From Epiperipatus broadwayi (Eukaryota; Onychophora; Udeonychophora; Euonychophora; Peripatidae), in contig JAQFVV010012495.1 of NCBI GenBank assembly GCA_028023455.1, forward strand, positions 3,195,711 through 3,259,710: a stretch of 64,000 bases of DNA. Reading direction: 5' to 3'. Made by a program: the position numbers and the translations under genes. Positions 40,863-52,439 of this stretch are shown here, piece by piece. Positions within the stretch are counted from its first letter, which is position 1. Each line of letters opens with the position of its first letter. Under the pieces are notes generated by a model that saw only the letters and a program-made list of their open reading frames with translations, made no database searches and had not been told where the DNA came from.

Positions 40863-42970
40863 TAACAATAAAAATATTCCAGTTTTATTATATGATTAAT
40901 ATCGATTTGATTATGATATTTATAATTATGAAATTATAATTTGTTGCTATCAATCTTTACTTTCAAGTGAAGGAAGATTGCAAGAGTTAGAAGAAGAACT
41001 GACTTATATTAAATGGGACATTATTGGACTTTGTGAAGTTAGAAGAAAAGGTGAAGAAACAATTGATTTAAAAAGTGGACATATACTCTACTATAAAGGC
41101 ATAAATATTGGAAATACAAGTGGAGTAGGATTCATTATAAATAAAAAATGGAAGAATAACATTGTGGAGATTGATGGTGTATCAGACAGAGTGGCAAGAT
41201 TAGTTTTACAACTTAATAGCAGATACCAAATGCAGATAATTCAGGTTTATGCCCCAACAAGTTCTCATAGTGATGAAGTTATAGAAGATTTTTATATGGA
41301 TGTACAAAAGGCTTTTGATCAGAGTAAACAACATTTTAAAATTGTTATGGGAGACTTTAATGCTAGAATTGGTAAACAAATGAAAGATGAAAGTGTTGTA
41401 GATAATTTTGGTTATGGTAATAGAAATGAGAGAGGACATAGACTTGTGGAGTTTGCAGAAAAAGAAAAATGTTATATTATGAATTCTTTTTTTGAGAAAA
41501 ATGTTAAAAGGAAATGGACATGGAAGCATCCAAATGAAGGTACAGCAGAATTGGATTATATTTTGACTAACAGAAAATACATATTTCAAGATTGTAATGT
41601 TCTTAATAAATTTAACATAGGAAGTGATCATCGATTAGTAAGATGTAAGATACATGTTAATGCAAAACTAGAGAGACAAAAATTATTAAGAAAAACCAAT
41701 ATTTACAGTTGATATTCTTAATCTTCAGAAACATTCTAATGAATTTAAATTAGAACTTACAAATCAGTTTCAAATATTAGTATATTTTGAACATGATTCA
41801 GATTTGAATGACATTAATAGGAAAATAAGCGATACACTTTTAAAAACTGCAACAAAGATAACTGGTAAAAAAAAGCAGCAATTGACCAATAAAATTTCTA
41901 CTGAGACTAGAGAATTTATGAAGAAAAGAAGGAATATGAGGATATACAACAATGATGTATTAAAAAAGATTGAATATCTCGAATTTTGTAAAATGGTGCG
42001 GAAAAGAGTTGAAAATGATATAAGAAAGTATAATTGTGAACTAGCAAGGAAAGCTGTAGAAGAGAATAAAAGTCTAAAGAGTATAAAACAACATTTTAGT
42101 ATTGGTAGGAAATTTATATCTGGAATAAGAAAAAAAGATGGCATTAGTACTAAAAAGAGGGATGACATCATTAAATGTGTAGAAGACTTCTATCAAGAAT
42201 TATATAGTAATAAAGAACAAGTGCCTCCTATACCTATTATATCTTCCGAATTGCCCAGAATTTTGAATGAGGAAGTGAGACATGCAATTAAATTTATGAA
42301 GAAAGAAAATGATGGAATTATAATTGATATATAAAAAGAAGCAGGTGAAGAAATAGAAATTTTTTTAGCAAATTTATATACCAAATGTCTAAATGATAAA
42401 GATGTGCCAGATGATTGGAAGAATGCAGTATTAATATTAATATTTAAAAAAGGTGATAAAGAAGATATTAGAAATTACAGACCTATCAGTCTTTTATCAG
42501 TTTTATACAAAATTTTTACTAAGATAATTACAACTCATCTACATAAAACACTGGATTTTCACCAACCAAGAGAACAAGCTGGATTTAAAAGTAGTTTTAG
42601 TACAGTAGATCATATCCAGGTATTGAGAGAAATTATAGAAAGGTCAAATGAATAAGAGTTGCCATTATGCTTAGGATTTGTAGACTATGAAAAGGCATTT
42701 GATTCTATAAACATTTTTTCAGTGATTAAAGCATTGGATCATAAAGGTGTAGATCCAGGATATTGTCATATTTTAAAGAATATTTATAAAAACGCAACAG
42801 CAACAATTAGATTACATAATGATAGTAGGAAAATCAACATTGAAAAGGGTGTAAGATAGGGTGACTCCATATCTTCAAAACTTTTTTAGCAGTGCTGCAA
42901 GAAGTATTTTGTCGATTAAAATGGGAAGCTAAAGGAGTGAAAGTAAATGGAGATTATTTAAGTCATTTAG

Positions 42971-42983
42971 ATTTTGCAGATTA
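42971..42983. repeat. Left target-site duplication (13 bp)
   Basis: ATTTTGCAGATTA, identical to 44792-44804, brackets the nested LINE. Confidence 0.92.
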
Positions 42984-44791
42984 GTTTTAAAATATATTTA
43001 TTAAACATAGTAACATAGTAATATACAGTTAAACTTTATAAAAATTTACATAGCATTCAGAATGAAACTTGAAAAAGTCAATGTAGAGAAAAGTGTATCT
43101 TAATAAGATTAAGAGGAAAATAAAACTTTCACCCAAGTATCATCATGAAGACTCACAGGCAAAAGCAGAGAGTCTCGCTGCTTGACTTGATCAAGAAGCT
43201 TAATAAAGACACTTAGAGCCGAGTCCTGAGAATGACCAAAGATGAGTCTGCAACGTGTCAACCATAAAGAAAATGTTATAAAGATAGATAATCTTATTGC
43301 TGCAAACGATCCCTTCTTAAGAGTGTTAGAAACAGAAAGAGCATCCCTAAGATCCAGAGAGATATTTGCAACAATAAAGTCCCTAATCGACTTAAGAGCA
43401 GGACAGATATAGAAAATATGGAGAATTGTCTCATCATATAATCTACACAATTGACACTGAGACGAAATCCTAATGAAGCCTCTGCTGGTCACTAAAAAAT
43501 AACTTGTTGGGAGCGCATTTAAATTTAATTTAAGTACAAAATCAACATGTCTTGCTTCAATGAAAAGAAGTTTCATTTTACGCAAGAGAACTTTATTTGA
43601 AACACCTAATGAAGTCAAAAGAGGAGTATAATGTGGAAATTTTAATTTATAAACATTCCAGAATGTCAATTTCCCATCAAGCGCAACTTGAACCGAGGGT
43701 ATCGACTTAATAACTGACTTCCATAAATCAGCAATCCAATAACTTGAAAATGGAGGTGGCGTATCTGTAGGATCAATAACCAAAGGAAGGGATAACTGAG
43801 CAAGCTTTAGACAAGTTACACGAAGAAAAAGATATAGATCTCTGAAGATATAGAGTTGAGACCGAGTGCAAACCTAGACCATTTAAAAGCTTTGGCATTT
43901 GAATTTTAGCAATACTGATGGCTACGATCTTATTTTTTCCAAAATAATTTTGAACAAAGCGAATTTATAGCCCTCTCAAAACGCTTTGTTGGCCTAATAA
44001 TTGGTAAATAATAACTAAGCCTTGAATATACCAAAGAGTTCAAGAGTGTAACCTTACCCATAAGTGAAATATTTATATTAACAAGCGATGCAACTATCCT
44101 TTTTGTTTTATCAAGAATAATATTTTGAATCTGCCTTGTAATTACTGAACGAGATAAAACTATTGGAAAACCAAGGAAAGACTGAGGCTTGGCTGTGAAA
44201 GTGGAAATAATTGATAAACCAGATTTAATTTTCCACATTGCAGATTTTGTAACATTAATATGAAGATTAAAAGTATTAGAAAAAGAGTCCAATATTTGCA
44301 ACAAAGCTGGAAGAAAAGATTTATCAGGAAGAAAGACAGAGACATCATCAACATAAGAAATATGATGAATAGTCTGTTTAAGAGCAGGAACATAGATACC
44401 AGGCAGTTTAGATTCTATCTGTAAAAGTAATGGATTTAAATATGTAATAAAACATAATGTGGCAAGAGGAGATCCCTGTGGCACTGAGAGATGCTGGACG
44501 AAAACCATCTGCAAGTTTACCATCCAATGAAGTAAAGATGGATCTGTTAAGTAGAAGATTGGCTATAATACGGACATATGGAGTAGGAACCTGATAATCC
44601 CGAAGAATCTGAAACAAAACAGAAGGCAGAACACAATCAAAGGCTGATGTGAAGTCCAATTGAACGACCACAGGTTTTGATTTATTATGACGCCTAATAT
44701 ACTCAATAAGAAGAAGAAAAAGCTGAACAGCTTCAGTTGTTGAATGACCCTTCTTTGCAAATTGAAATTTTGATAAATGAAGATAAATATT
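42984..44791 (-). mobile_element. 5'-truncated Tx1-like LINE nested in the RTE copy (E2)
   Basis: The 1.8-kb minus-strand insertion is bounded by 13-bp direct repeats. The 3' end (left) has TTAATAAAT about 20 nt before the junction and a short A-rich end. The last 50 bp resemble the 3' end of E1 (CTGTATAT, TACTATGT, AATAAAT). The 5' end is truncated within the RT domain a few codons before the QFAKKG motif. The structure is that expected of target-primed reverse transcription with incomplete first-strand synthesis. Confidence 0.92.
43109..44791 (-). pseudogene. LINE RT and zinc-binding tail of E2
   Basis: Three minus-strand frames. About 44791-44490 has QFAKKGHS and QLDFTSAFDCV. 44523-43930 has SVPQGSPLA and the catalytic SYVDDVS near 44341-44358. 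43783-43109 has the C-terminal CX2CX6HX4C motif (CQLCRLYDETILHIFYIC). Breaks lie near 44495 and between 43930 and 43783. The protein is closest by eye to E1 and to ORF2 of A and B. Confidence 0.88.
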
Positions 44792-44804
44792 ATTTTGCAG
44801 ATTA
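44792..44804. repeat. Right target-site duplication (13 bp)
   Basis: Identical to 42971-42983; RTE coding sequence resumes here. Confidence 0.92.
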
Positions 44805-45580
44805 TGTAGTTGTTTTTGCAAATAATTCTTTAGATCTACAGACAATGTTGCAGGAGGTATCAGATGAAAGTAGGAAAGTAGGACTAAAGATAAATGTTAA
44901 AAAGACTAAAGTAATGTTTAATAGATTTTCTCAAAATATGAAAATAAAGATTGATTATGATGAGTTAGAAGAAGTTAACAGTTACAAATACCTTGGTCAG
45001 ATTATTAATACAGATGGAGGAAATATAATGGATGAAATTAATCGTAGAATTAAACTTGGTTGGAGTGCTTTTGGTAGAAATAACTTGATACTAAAAGAAA
45101 ATATGCCTATGTGTTTGAAAAGGTTTTTAATAAATGTGTTTTACCAGTTCTTACTTATGGATCTGAGACTTGGACACTTAATAGAAGAGCAATACAGAGA
45201 CTTCAGACCACTCAAAGAAGTATGGAGAGATGCATGTTGGGAGTAACAAATCGAAAATGCAATGTATGGGTAAGAGAACAAACAGGTGTTACTGACCTCA
45301 TTGAAAAAATTAAAAGACTGAAGTGGAGTTGGGCTGGACATATTGTTAGAAGAGATGATAATAGATGGACAATTGAAATTTTAAACTGGATTCCAAGAGA
45401 TTGTAAAAGACCCAGAAAGAGACCACATGTGAGATGGATGGATGAAATAAGAAAGTGTGCAGGTGTGATGTGGAGAAGAGAAGCTAAAGATAGGAAAAGA
45501 TGGATTGAACTTGGAGAGACCTTCATCCTGCAGTGGATTGATAATGATAATGATTTATAGTCCCATTTTATTGTTTTATC

Positions 45581-45713
45581 CAATAGCAGTTATGCTTTTT
45601 ATATGTATGTCAAAGCGTTGACCGGGAAGCGAACCCGGGCCAGTTGATTGAAAGGCAGCTATGCTAACCGCTCGGCCATCAATGCTTGCTCAATAGCAGT
45701 TATGCTTTTTATA
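45581..45713 (-). mobile_element. tRNA-derived SINE with 23-bp target-site duplication
   Basis: The minus-strand tRNA-like body (45685-45615) starts GCATTGATGGCCGAGCGGTT and has GGGTTCGCTTCCCGG as T-arm and B box. The ends GCATTGA/TCAACGC nearly pair. The anticodon stem is disrupted. The tail TTTGACATACA follows. The 23-bp sequence at 45581-45603 is repeated exactly at 45691-45713, proving retroposition. The whole insert is only 87 bp, so mobilisation must use another element's RT. Confidence 0.85.
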
Positions 45714-46164
45714 AGCTCAGAAGCATTATTTGCTAAAACAAACACATCTGCAAAAATTAAACTTAAGTAATTTTTTATTTTGTTCTCTTTATTTCCTGCT
45801 TTAACCCATAAAATATTTCCTCTAAAACTACTGAGAAATGTATTAGAAAATAAAACAAGTGATTAATTACTTTCCACTTTAATCGCATGAAGTACTGTAT
45901 TTGATTTAAATGTTCATAACACATGCGTTATAAGTAATGTTTATTTTTTATTCAGTTTGGGACAACTAAAGAAAAGTATCCAACACAATACTATTTTTCT
46001 AGTATAATTAAATTATATTACATTTTATTAAAAAACAACAACAAATAAACAAGATAATTTAATATAACAGTAGCGCAATATACTTCAAAATCTCAAAAAT
46101 AATATAATTTAATTTCCATTTGTAAAGTTATTCAACTAAACTAATAAAAACGATGTGTTGTCGA

Positions 46165-46236
46165 GCGTTGGTGGCCTAGCGGTTAGCATAGCTGCCTTCC
46201 AAACAGCTGGCCCGGGTTCGCTTTCCGGTCAACGCA
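46165..46236 (+). tRNA. tRNA-Gly(TCC)-like sequence, probably a SINE or pseudogene
   Basis: 72 nt fold as a cloverleaf. The acceptor stem is GCGTTGG/TCAACGC. The anticodon arm GCTGC-CTTCCAA-ACAGC has anticodon TCC and one mismatch next to the loop. The T arm is CCGGG-TTCGCTT-TCCGG. The invariant A58 of the T loop is C here. It is followed by TTTGACATATAG, the tail shared with the retroposed copy at 45615, so it is more likely a young SINE copy than a working gene. No clear T4 terminator or target duplication is next to it. Confidence 0.55.
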
Positions 46237-47139
46237 TTTGACATATAGAAAGGGAAAAAAGTTGTTTTTGAGACTGACACAATTAGTACTTTAACGTATA
46301 TTAATCACATTTTATAAAGTAATTTTATTTACCAATATGTCATTGAAATATTGTATTTATTACATTTCTATTAGCACCAATATGAAAATTTTCAATGTTT
46401 TTTTTTTTACCAATAAATTTCAATGAGTGGGCAGTTTGTTTTAAAAAAAAAAACATTCAATATGTTTTAAAAATGAATTTGAATTTTACATTTATATGAT
46501 ATAAATTATATAAAAAATATGAATGTCTGCAAAATTTAGAAATTAAAATAATAATCACTTTAACTATATAAATGGAAATAGTCTGTTGGATTTTGTTACC
46601 CATACATTATATTTTTTAAATATATTTTTATGTATATCTAAAACAAATCTCCATGTCAGTGCCAATGTAGACATGGAGATCGTGTTATTGAAAATAACAC
46701 ACAGAGTAAAAGATGATGGGAATTTTTTTGCTGGGCGGATGACTATAATAGTTTTGAGGTGAGAGATGCATTGATAAAAATTAAAAAGTATTGATAATAT
46801 TCAAGTATTTAAATACTTATTGAATATTCATTTATATATTTGAATGATAATCTTTTGAATAAAATGCCATATTATATTTTACATTAAATGATACACATGT
46901 TACATTATTTATGACAGATTCATAAAAAAAAAAAAAAAAAAACAAATATATCTGTTTGTAATAATGATAACTCGTCTAAAGATAAAGACAATTACCTGAT
47001 TATCATATGCAAATTAGATCATAACAGTCAAAGCTTAGACAGTAATCTGCCATCAAGATACATTTATTATTCTGGTCAAATATCTTTAAAAAGATAATTA
47101 GTAAAAGCATATCTCTGAAACACGTTAAGATTAAATCTA
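46237..47139. other. Non-coding AT-rich stretch
   Basis: Several A and T runs. An imperfect inverted repeat of about 20 bp lies near 46648-46681 (ATCTCCATGTC against GACATGGAGAT). No gene seen. Confidence 0.5.
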
Positions 47140-47360
47140 AAAAGTTTTAATAACCGAAATACAGGCTTATTATATATCTATATGCAATATATAGGATATT
47201 TATCTTTTCAACATATATGTGTTCAAGTGTATCAGTGTTACGAGATAGAATGGAGAGTGGTGGGATCGAATGAAAGTCTGTGCTCATATACCCTACATAG
47301 TACATATATAGACACAGGTATATAATAAGCCCGAGTGTTTCAGTTATTACATAGTAGAGA
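47140..47360. repeat. Fold-back repeat with inverted ends
   Basis: The left end AATAACCGAAATACAGGCTT and the right end's reverse complement AATAACTGAAACACTCGGGC match over about 50 bp. The interior holds a single copy of the AGTGTATCAGTGTTA, GAAAGTCTGTGCTCATATAC segment that forms the arms of the 6858-7072 palindrome. Confidence 0.7.
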
Positions 47361-47770
47361 TGTCTGCCCATCCCTTGTATATGTATTAAATGGATTATGT
47401 CCTGTACATGAGAAGTCAAATTGACGTTAGATCAACATGGGTGTGACAAGAATCTTGGCCTCAGGGTGGCCTTTAAGCATTCCATCATCAGATTTTCAAT
47501 TGGATGGACAGTGGAAGAGTTGGAGTGTGGAGTGGATTAAAGCCTGTCCATTAAAGCATTTAGATTGGCTATCTTAATATATATCTGAGCACTTATTGCA
47601 TATATATGTGGAGATGATAATCTGGACCAACTGATGATTGCTGGTTTAGCATGAAATACGTATATTGGTGATTATGTATCTTTTCAACATATATGTGTGT
47701 CAAGTGTATCAGTATTATGAGATAGAGTGGAGAGTGGTGGGGTTATGTGAAAGTCTGTGCTCATATATAT
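47361..47770 (+). repeat. Interspersed 400-bp repeat, full-length type
   Basis: Same block order as 10840-11260: ATCAACATGGGTGTG, AAAGCCTGTCCATTAAAGC, GGACCAACTGATGATTGC, TTTAGCATGAAATACG. It ends with the GAAAGTCTGTGCTCATATA type. It lies directly right of a fold-back, as the copy at 52440 does. Confidence 0.7.
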
Positions 47771-47950
47771 AAAAGTTTTAAATACATTCTATTCAATAAA
47801 AAAAACTATTTGAAGGTGGATTAATAAATAATCATTCTTATAACATTTTAAACAAACTACTACTCAATACTTAAAAATTAATTTAAAAAATTCATGTTTC
47901 TTTTATCACTATAAGAATGCTTATTTTATTTTTATTTCATCAATTTAACA

Positions 47951-47978
47951 GTTTCGACTGACCAACAGTCTTCTTCAG
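47951..47978 (-). ncRNA. Candidate hammerhead core, PLE terminal remnant
   Basis: On the minus strand CTGAAGA, A, then a perfect 5-bp stem II (GACTG/CAGTC closing a TTGGT loop), then GAAAC. This fits the CUGANGA...GAAA core. No PLE protein is readable nearby, so it marks an old terminal fragment. Stems I and III were not established. Confidence 0.45.
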
Positions 47979-50900
47979 AACTAAAATATATATTTATATA
48001 TATAAAGTGTACATGAATATATTAAAAATAGTTGATCTAATCAATATAAACAATGCAAAACAAACATTACATCCGATTATAAATTGAAACCATTTTCATA
48101 TTTTTTCTCATATTAATATTATCATAATTATAGAAATATAGCCAACTTAAAACATTTGTAATCTTTTATCAGTTATTAATATTTTTTGGTGTCTTTATTT
48201 TAAATTTACTTATTAAACTACTATTATTAATCTAAATATTAATGTAAAAACTTTTAATTCTATAACCTTTAAATTTAAGTTTATATTTATTACTTTAAAT
48301 AATCTTATAAATTATTATTATAAAATATTTTTTATAATTATTTTTTTAATTTTTATTTAACTAATATTATCTTCTTTTGCCATAAGTTTAAATCTTTTTA
48401 AAAATGATGTAATCATAAAAACAAAATATTTTATATATTAATTATTAAAAATGACTTGTGTCTCTTTGACATTTCAATGTTTTTCTATCTATCACGAGTG
48501 AGAATTTGATTTAATAGCTTAATATTTTAATTTAAAGTTAAACCTTTTATTTAATATTATGGATCAATATATTGGGCTTAATTTGTTAAAAATTTAATTT
48601 TACAAGTGGAAAAAAAATTTAAAAAATTATATGTGAATTTTCCAAATATAAAAAAGTGAAATACGTAATTAATTTTAAATCCTTGTCCTAACGCTGTTGT
48701 AAAAATAAAATTAATAAAATATTTGTTGAATAAATTCCAATTTTTAAACCTGAATAAATTATTATAAAGTTATAATAAATCTATGAAATACTTTTTTGAA
48801 ATTGAAAATTGCATTTATACTTATTAAATTGTCAAAAAATTTAGAACCACCACTATTTGATAGAGTGTCAAACCTTAAGAATCATTTTTTCTGGATTAAT
48901 GTTACTTCAAGATTTTTAACTTGTACTTTTAAAAATAAAACAAAATTTAAGAAATCTAAGGATAAATATGAAAATATTTTTTTAAATAATTATAATAAAA
49001 AATATTTTGATAAAAATAATTATAGATATTTAATTACATTATGAAATTAGGCAACTTTTTTTACTTATTGTTGAAAATAAAAGAACAGGGAATTTTAACA
49101 TTCATCTGCAAAAAATCAACCACTCAGTGACTTACATAGAGATTACAAGAAAACTGCTATCAATGATTGTAATACTTTGTGCATGCATGGACTGTAAAGC
49201 AAAGATGAGATTGTTAGGAAGTGGGAGACTGGCAGAAATAAGATATTAAAATATTCACTTTGCATTTAAGTCACACTCTAATTTTATGTTTCCAAAATTT
49301 TTATGAAAAATACAGCTTAAATTCAAAGTAATGAGGTATTATAGTTTTTTTAACTGACTTTTGTCTTTGGTATGCCGTCCTGAATATAAATATTAAAAAC
49401 AGCTAAATTGTATATCTTAAAATTATATACAGTATTTATTTTTTTTATTAATCATTTTTGTTGATGTCTTAATATATACAATTTTAAAATTAAATTTTAT
49501 ATGGTATGTATATATTATGCATACTGTTAATAAAACATTTTCACAATAGTGTATATAAGATAGCATGACATGAGCTAACTGAAGATAATCATTTATCTTT
49601 TTCAGATTTTTTCTTATATTCAGCAGTGTATGTTGGAGTGGAAGTTTAAAATATATATATATATATGTGTATTACTGTCTGCATTAAAACATTTATTATT
49701 GCTGCTCATGAATTTTAATACTCATATGAAGTCTTGAAACCAAGTGGCATGTCTAGAGAGGGCTACTCAGTTCATATTTATTAATAATTGATTTTAGGAA
49801 AACATGCTTTCACTTTTATTAGCTTGCCTAAGATTATGTAAACACATGGGCACCAACACTTATATTTAAGTAACTACGAAGAAATGTGAAATTCAAGTTA
49901 GGTGAGATGTGATTAAAAATCTATTTAAAATGCCCAGAGTATCAGAGTAAGCATCTATTCTTATTAACTACTTTGTAAATACACACACACAACCAAATAA
50001 TGGTATTTATATATTGTTTTTTTTTACTCTTGTTACTGGGCTTTGTTTTGGTTAATTATTCCTTGGGGGGGGGGTCATATTTTTAATAATATGGCTGTTT
50101 TTTTTTTTTGTTTTTTTTTAACATGATTGTATTAAAGATTTTGTTGAATTTTTTTTTAAAGATGATTTTAAGAATACAATAAATTACACAAAACTCCAAG
50201 AGATTATAATTAAATAAAATTAGAACATGATGAAAGAATAATATTCACTTTGAACAATTTTTGAGATTATATCGCCATTATCGCTGTTTGCACATAAAGT
50301 TTCATATCATGTCCATTAGCACACACCTTTCGTGCAGGCACTCTTTTTCGTAATTTTGAAAATACTTCAACTTCTGTCAATTCCAATTATTTTTGCAAAT
50401 GATTAGAAAATATAATTAACCAAGAGCTTGAATGAATGAATATTCACAATTTGTTAATGGTTTGTACGTTACAATATAAATATAAAAAAATAATTCATTA
50501 AATGTTATGAATGGCATTTATAAAAAAAAAATTATTTTTTAAAGATAACATGAATTTATATTTGATTTCTTAATATTTTTTAAACTTAACACGTAACACA
50601 TTAAAATAATTTTGAGGGGGAAAAAACAAACAAATGCTTCGATACCCCGGAAAATGGATAATTAACCAAAAAAACGCCGGTGATGAGAGCGAAGGAACAA
50701 AACAATTAACATATATAGAAAAATATCCATGCTAAGATTAACTGGAGAACCACACAAAAAATTATAAAAAACTTAGAAATGCTACAATCTAGCATCAATT
50801 CACACCACCTATTTATAATTGTTTAGCAAAATCTATAAAAAGTTAATTCTATCTCTACTAGTTTTGTCCAGGATTATATAAAGATAAGTATATTTAAACT

Positions 50901-51177
50901 GGTACTGAATAAATGTGGAATTTAAATTAAGTTAGACATAATTACACTATATTTAAATTGTGGTAAATTTGAGCTATAAAAGCAGAAGAAACCACTACTA
51001 TTTTTAACTGTCTTGTAAATACAATGCCCTATAAATAACACATGTAAAAAAAAATATATATGTTAATGATAACTGGAGAACTATATAAAGAATTACAAAA
51101 CGCTTGGAGATACTACAAGATGGATTTAAATTAGATGTTTGAGAAATAACAGTGCTGAAATACCTGAAGGTGACGAC
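47979..51177. other. Long non-coding AT-rich stretch
   Basis: Over 3 kb without a recognisable gene. The 82-codon Lys/Asn-rich frame at 48796-49044 matches nothing I know. (CA)n occurs near 49981-49991, a 9-10-base G run near 50065-50074, and long T-runs near 50099-50156. Confidence 0.5.
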
Positions 51178-51330
51178 AAACATTGGATTTTTTTTTGTCA
51201 AGCGTTGTTAGCCGAGAAGTCAGCGCAGCTGCCTTGCAAGCAAGTAGTTGTTTGCAGACGGTTGTTGCGGGTTCGCCTCCCGGCTGATGCTATGACATAT
51301 GGAAAAAAAAAAAACATTGGATTTTTTTTT
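51178..51330 (+). mobile_element. tRNA-derived SINE with 19-bp target-site duplication
   Basis: The tRNA-like body 51202-51290 starts GCGTTGTTAGCCGAGAAGTC (A box) and has GGGTTCGCCTCCCGG (B box). An extended variable region between them makes it class II-like. The tail TATGACATATGG and an A-run follow. AAACATTGGATTTTTTTTT at 51178-51196 is repeated exactly at 51312-51330. Confidence 0.85.
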
Positions 51331-52078
51331 CTTATAACTTTTTAAACGGTGTTTTCTTTAATTTATTTTATTTATATGCAACATTAAATAATATATAGTC
51401 ATAAAAATAAATCTTTCAATCACTCCTTAGAATTATTAATTTCAAATAAAGGAAGCATTCTGACGACAGGAAAACTTCAGAAACATTCAATGCAGATATT
51501 TAAAAAAAAATTTTTTTTAATCTTTTGCTTCACTACATTTAAAATTTACAAAGTAAATGTAATAATCGCTTTGATACCAGTTAAAAGTTATTGATTAACT
51601 GAGCATTTAAAAGATTATTTAAGTTTCGGCATTCAACAAGGAAAATTATATTGATTTTTTATTGAAATTCTGCATATATAAAAAGTCTTAGACATGAAAA
51701 GAATATCTAGCAATAATTTATAATTCTAAAAGACTCCGGGATTAATGATATACGAGTATTCCTTTATTTCTTTATTTAAAAAAAGATAAATAAGTTTACT
51801 TAGGTTATCTTTATACCTCAGTAAACTTTTTAAAATTATAGACTTATAGAAACTATAAAATATATATTATAATATGCACACACAAACACACACCTATAAA
51901 TATAATCAGGGGTTTACTGCTAACATTAATAAATATTTTTTAATATGCTTTTATTTTTATTATATTATTAATAACCTCCACATGTAACACACTTTAGCTT
52001 GTTGTGTTTTCGTGCATCTTTATATGAGAGAAGCGCAGACAACTAAAAAAAAAAATTCGAAGCTTTTATAATACAGAT
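51331..52078. other. Non-coding AT-rich stretch
   Basis: No gene or repeat structure recognised. Confidence 0.5.
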
Positions 52079-52350
52079 TTTAACTGAAACACACAAGCTT
52101 ATTATATACCTGTGTCTATATATGTAATATATAGGGTATATGAGCACAGACTTTCACACAAACCACCAATCTCCACACTATCTCATAACACCGATACACG
52201 AACACATATATGTGTGGAAATGGTAATCTGGACCAAATATTGGTGATTATTTATCTTTACAACATATATGTATTCAAGTGTATCAGTGTTATGAGATAGT
52301 GTGGAGAGTGGTGGGTTGTGTGAAAGTCTGTGCTCACATACCCTATATAA
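52079..52350. repeat. Fold-back repeat with internal linear piece
   Basis: The left part, from AACTGAAACACACAAGCTTA through the ACAGACTTTCACAC and TCTCATAACACCGATACACG stretch, is the reverse complement of the right arm 52262-52350. The centre includes GGTAATCTGGACCAAATATT, a piece of the linear family. It matches the palindrome at 6858-7072, with mismatched arms. Confidence 0.75.
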
Positions 52351-52439
52351 TATAGATTTTTTTAAAAAACATAGATTAAAAAAATAGGATTAGTAGTGTT
52401 AAATTATTGGTAGGAGTAATAGAAAGAGATTATTTATGA

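Larger units (their letters stand above)
40940..45560 (+). pseudogene. RTE-type LINE, youngest copy, split by a nested LINE
   Basis: The first frame (40978-41712, readable back to about 40951) is an APE endonuclease: LCEVRRKGEET, YAPTSSHSD, MGDFNARIGK, TNRKY and SDHRLVR. RT follows in broken frames 41804-42980, with DDWKNA, FKKGDKEDIRNYRPISLL, QAGFKSSFST and FVDYEKAFDS. At the palm C motif the element is interrupted at 42983 and resumes at 44792 with FADYVVVF. The tail to 45560 carries the RTE-typical WAGHIVRRDDNRW and the RP-x-x-RWMDEIRK block. It is 5'-truncated and ends in GATAAT units. Inactive: stops near 41710 and 42334, the nested insertion, and ADD changed to ADY. Confidence 0.9.

Noticed and set aside
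48796-49044. 82-codon Lys/Asn-rich protein
   Set aside because: The composition is what AT-rich random sequence gives, with no motif and no relative visible.
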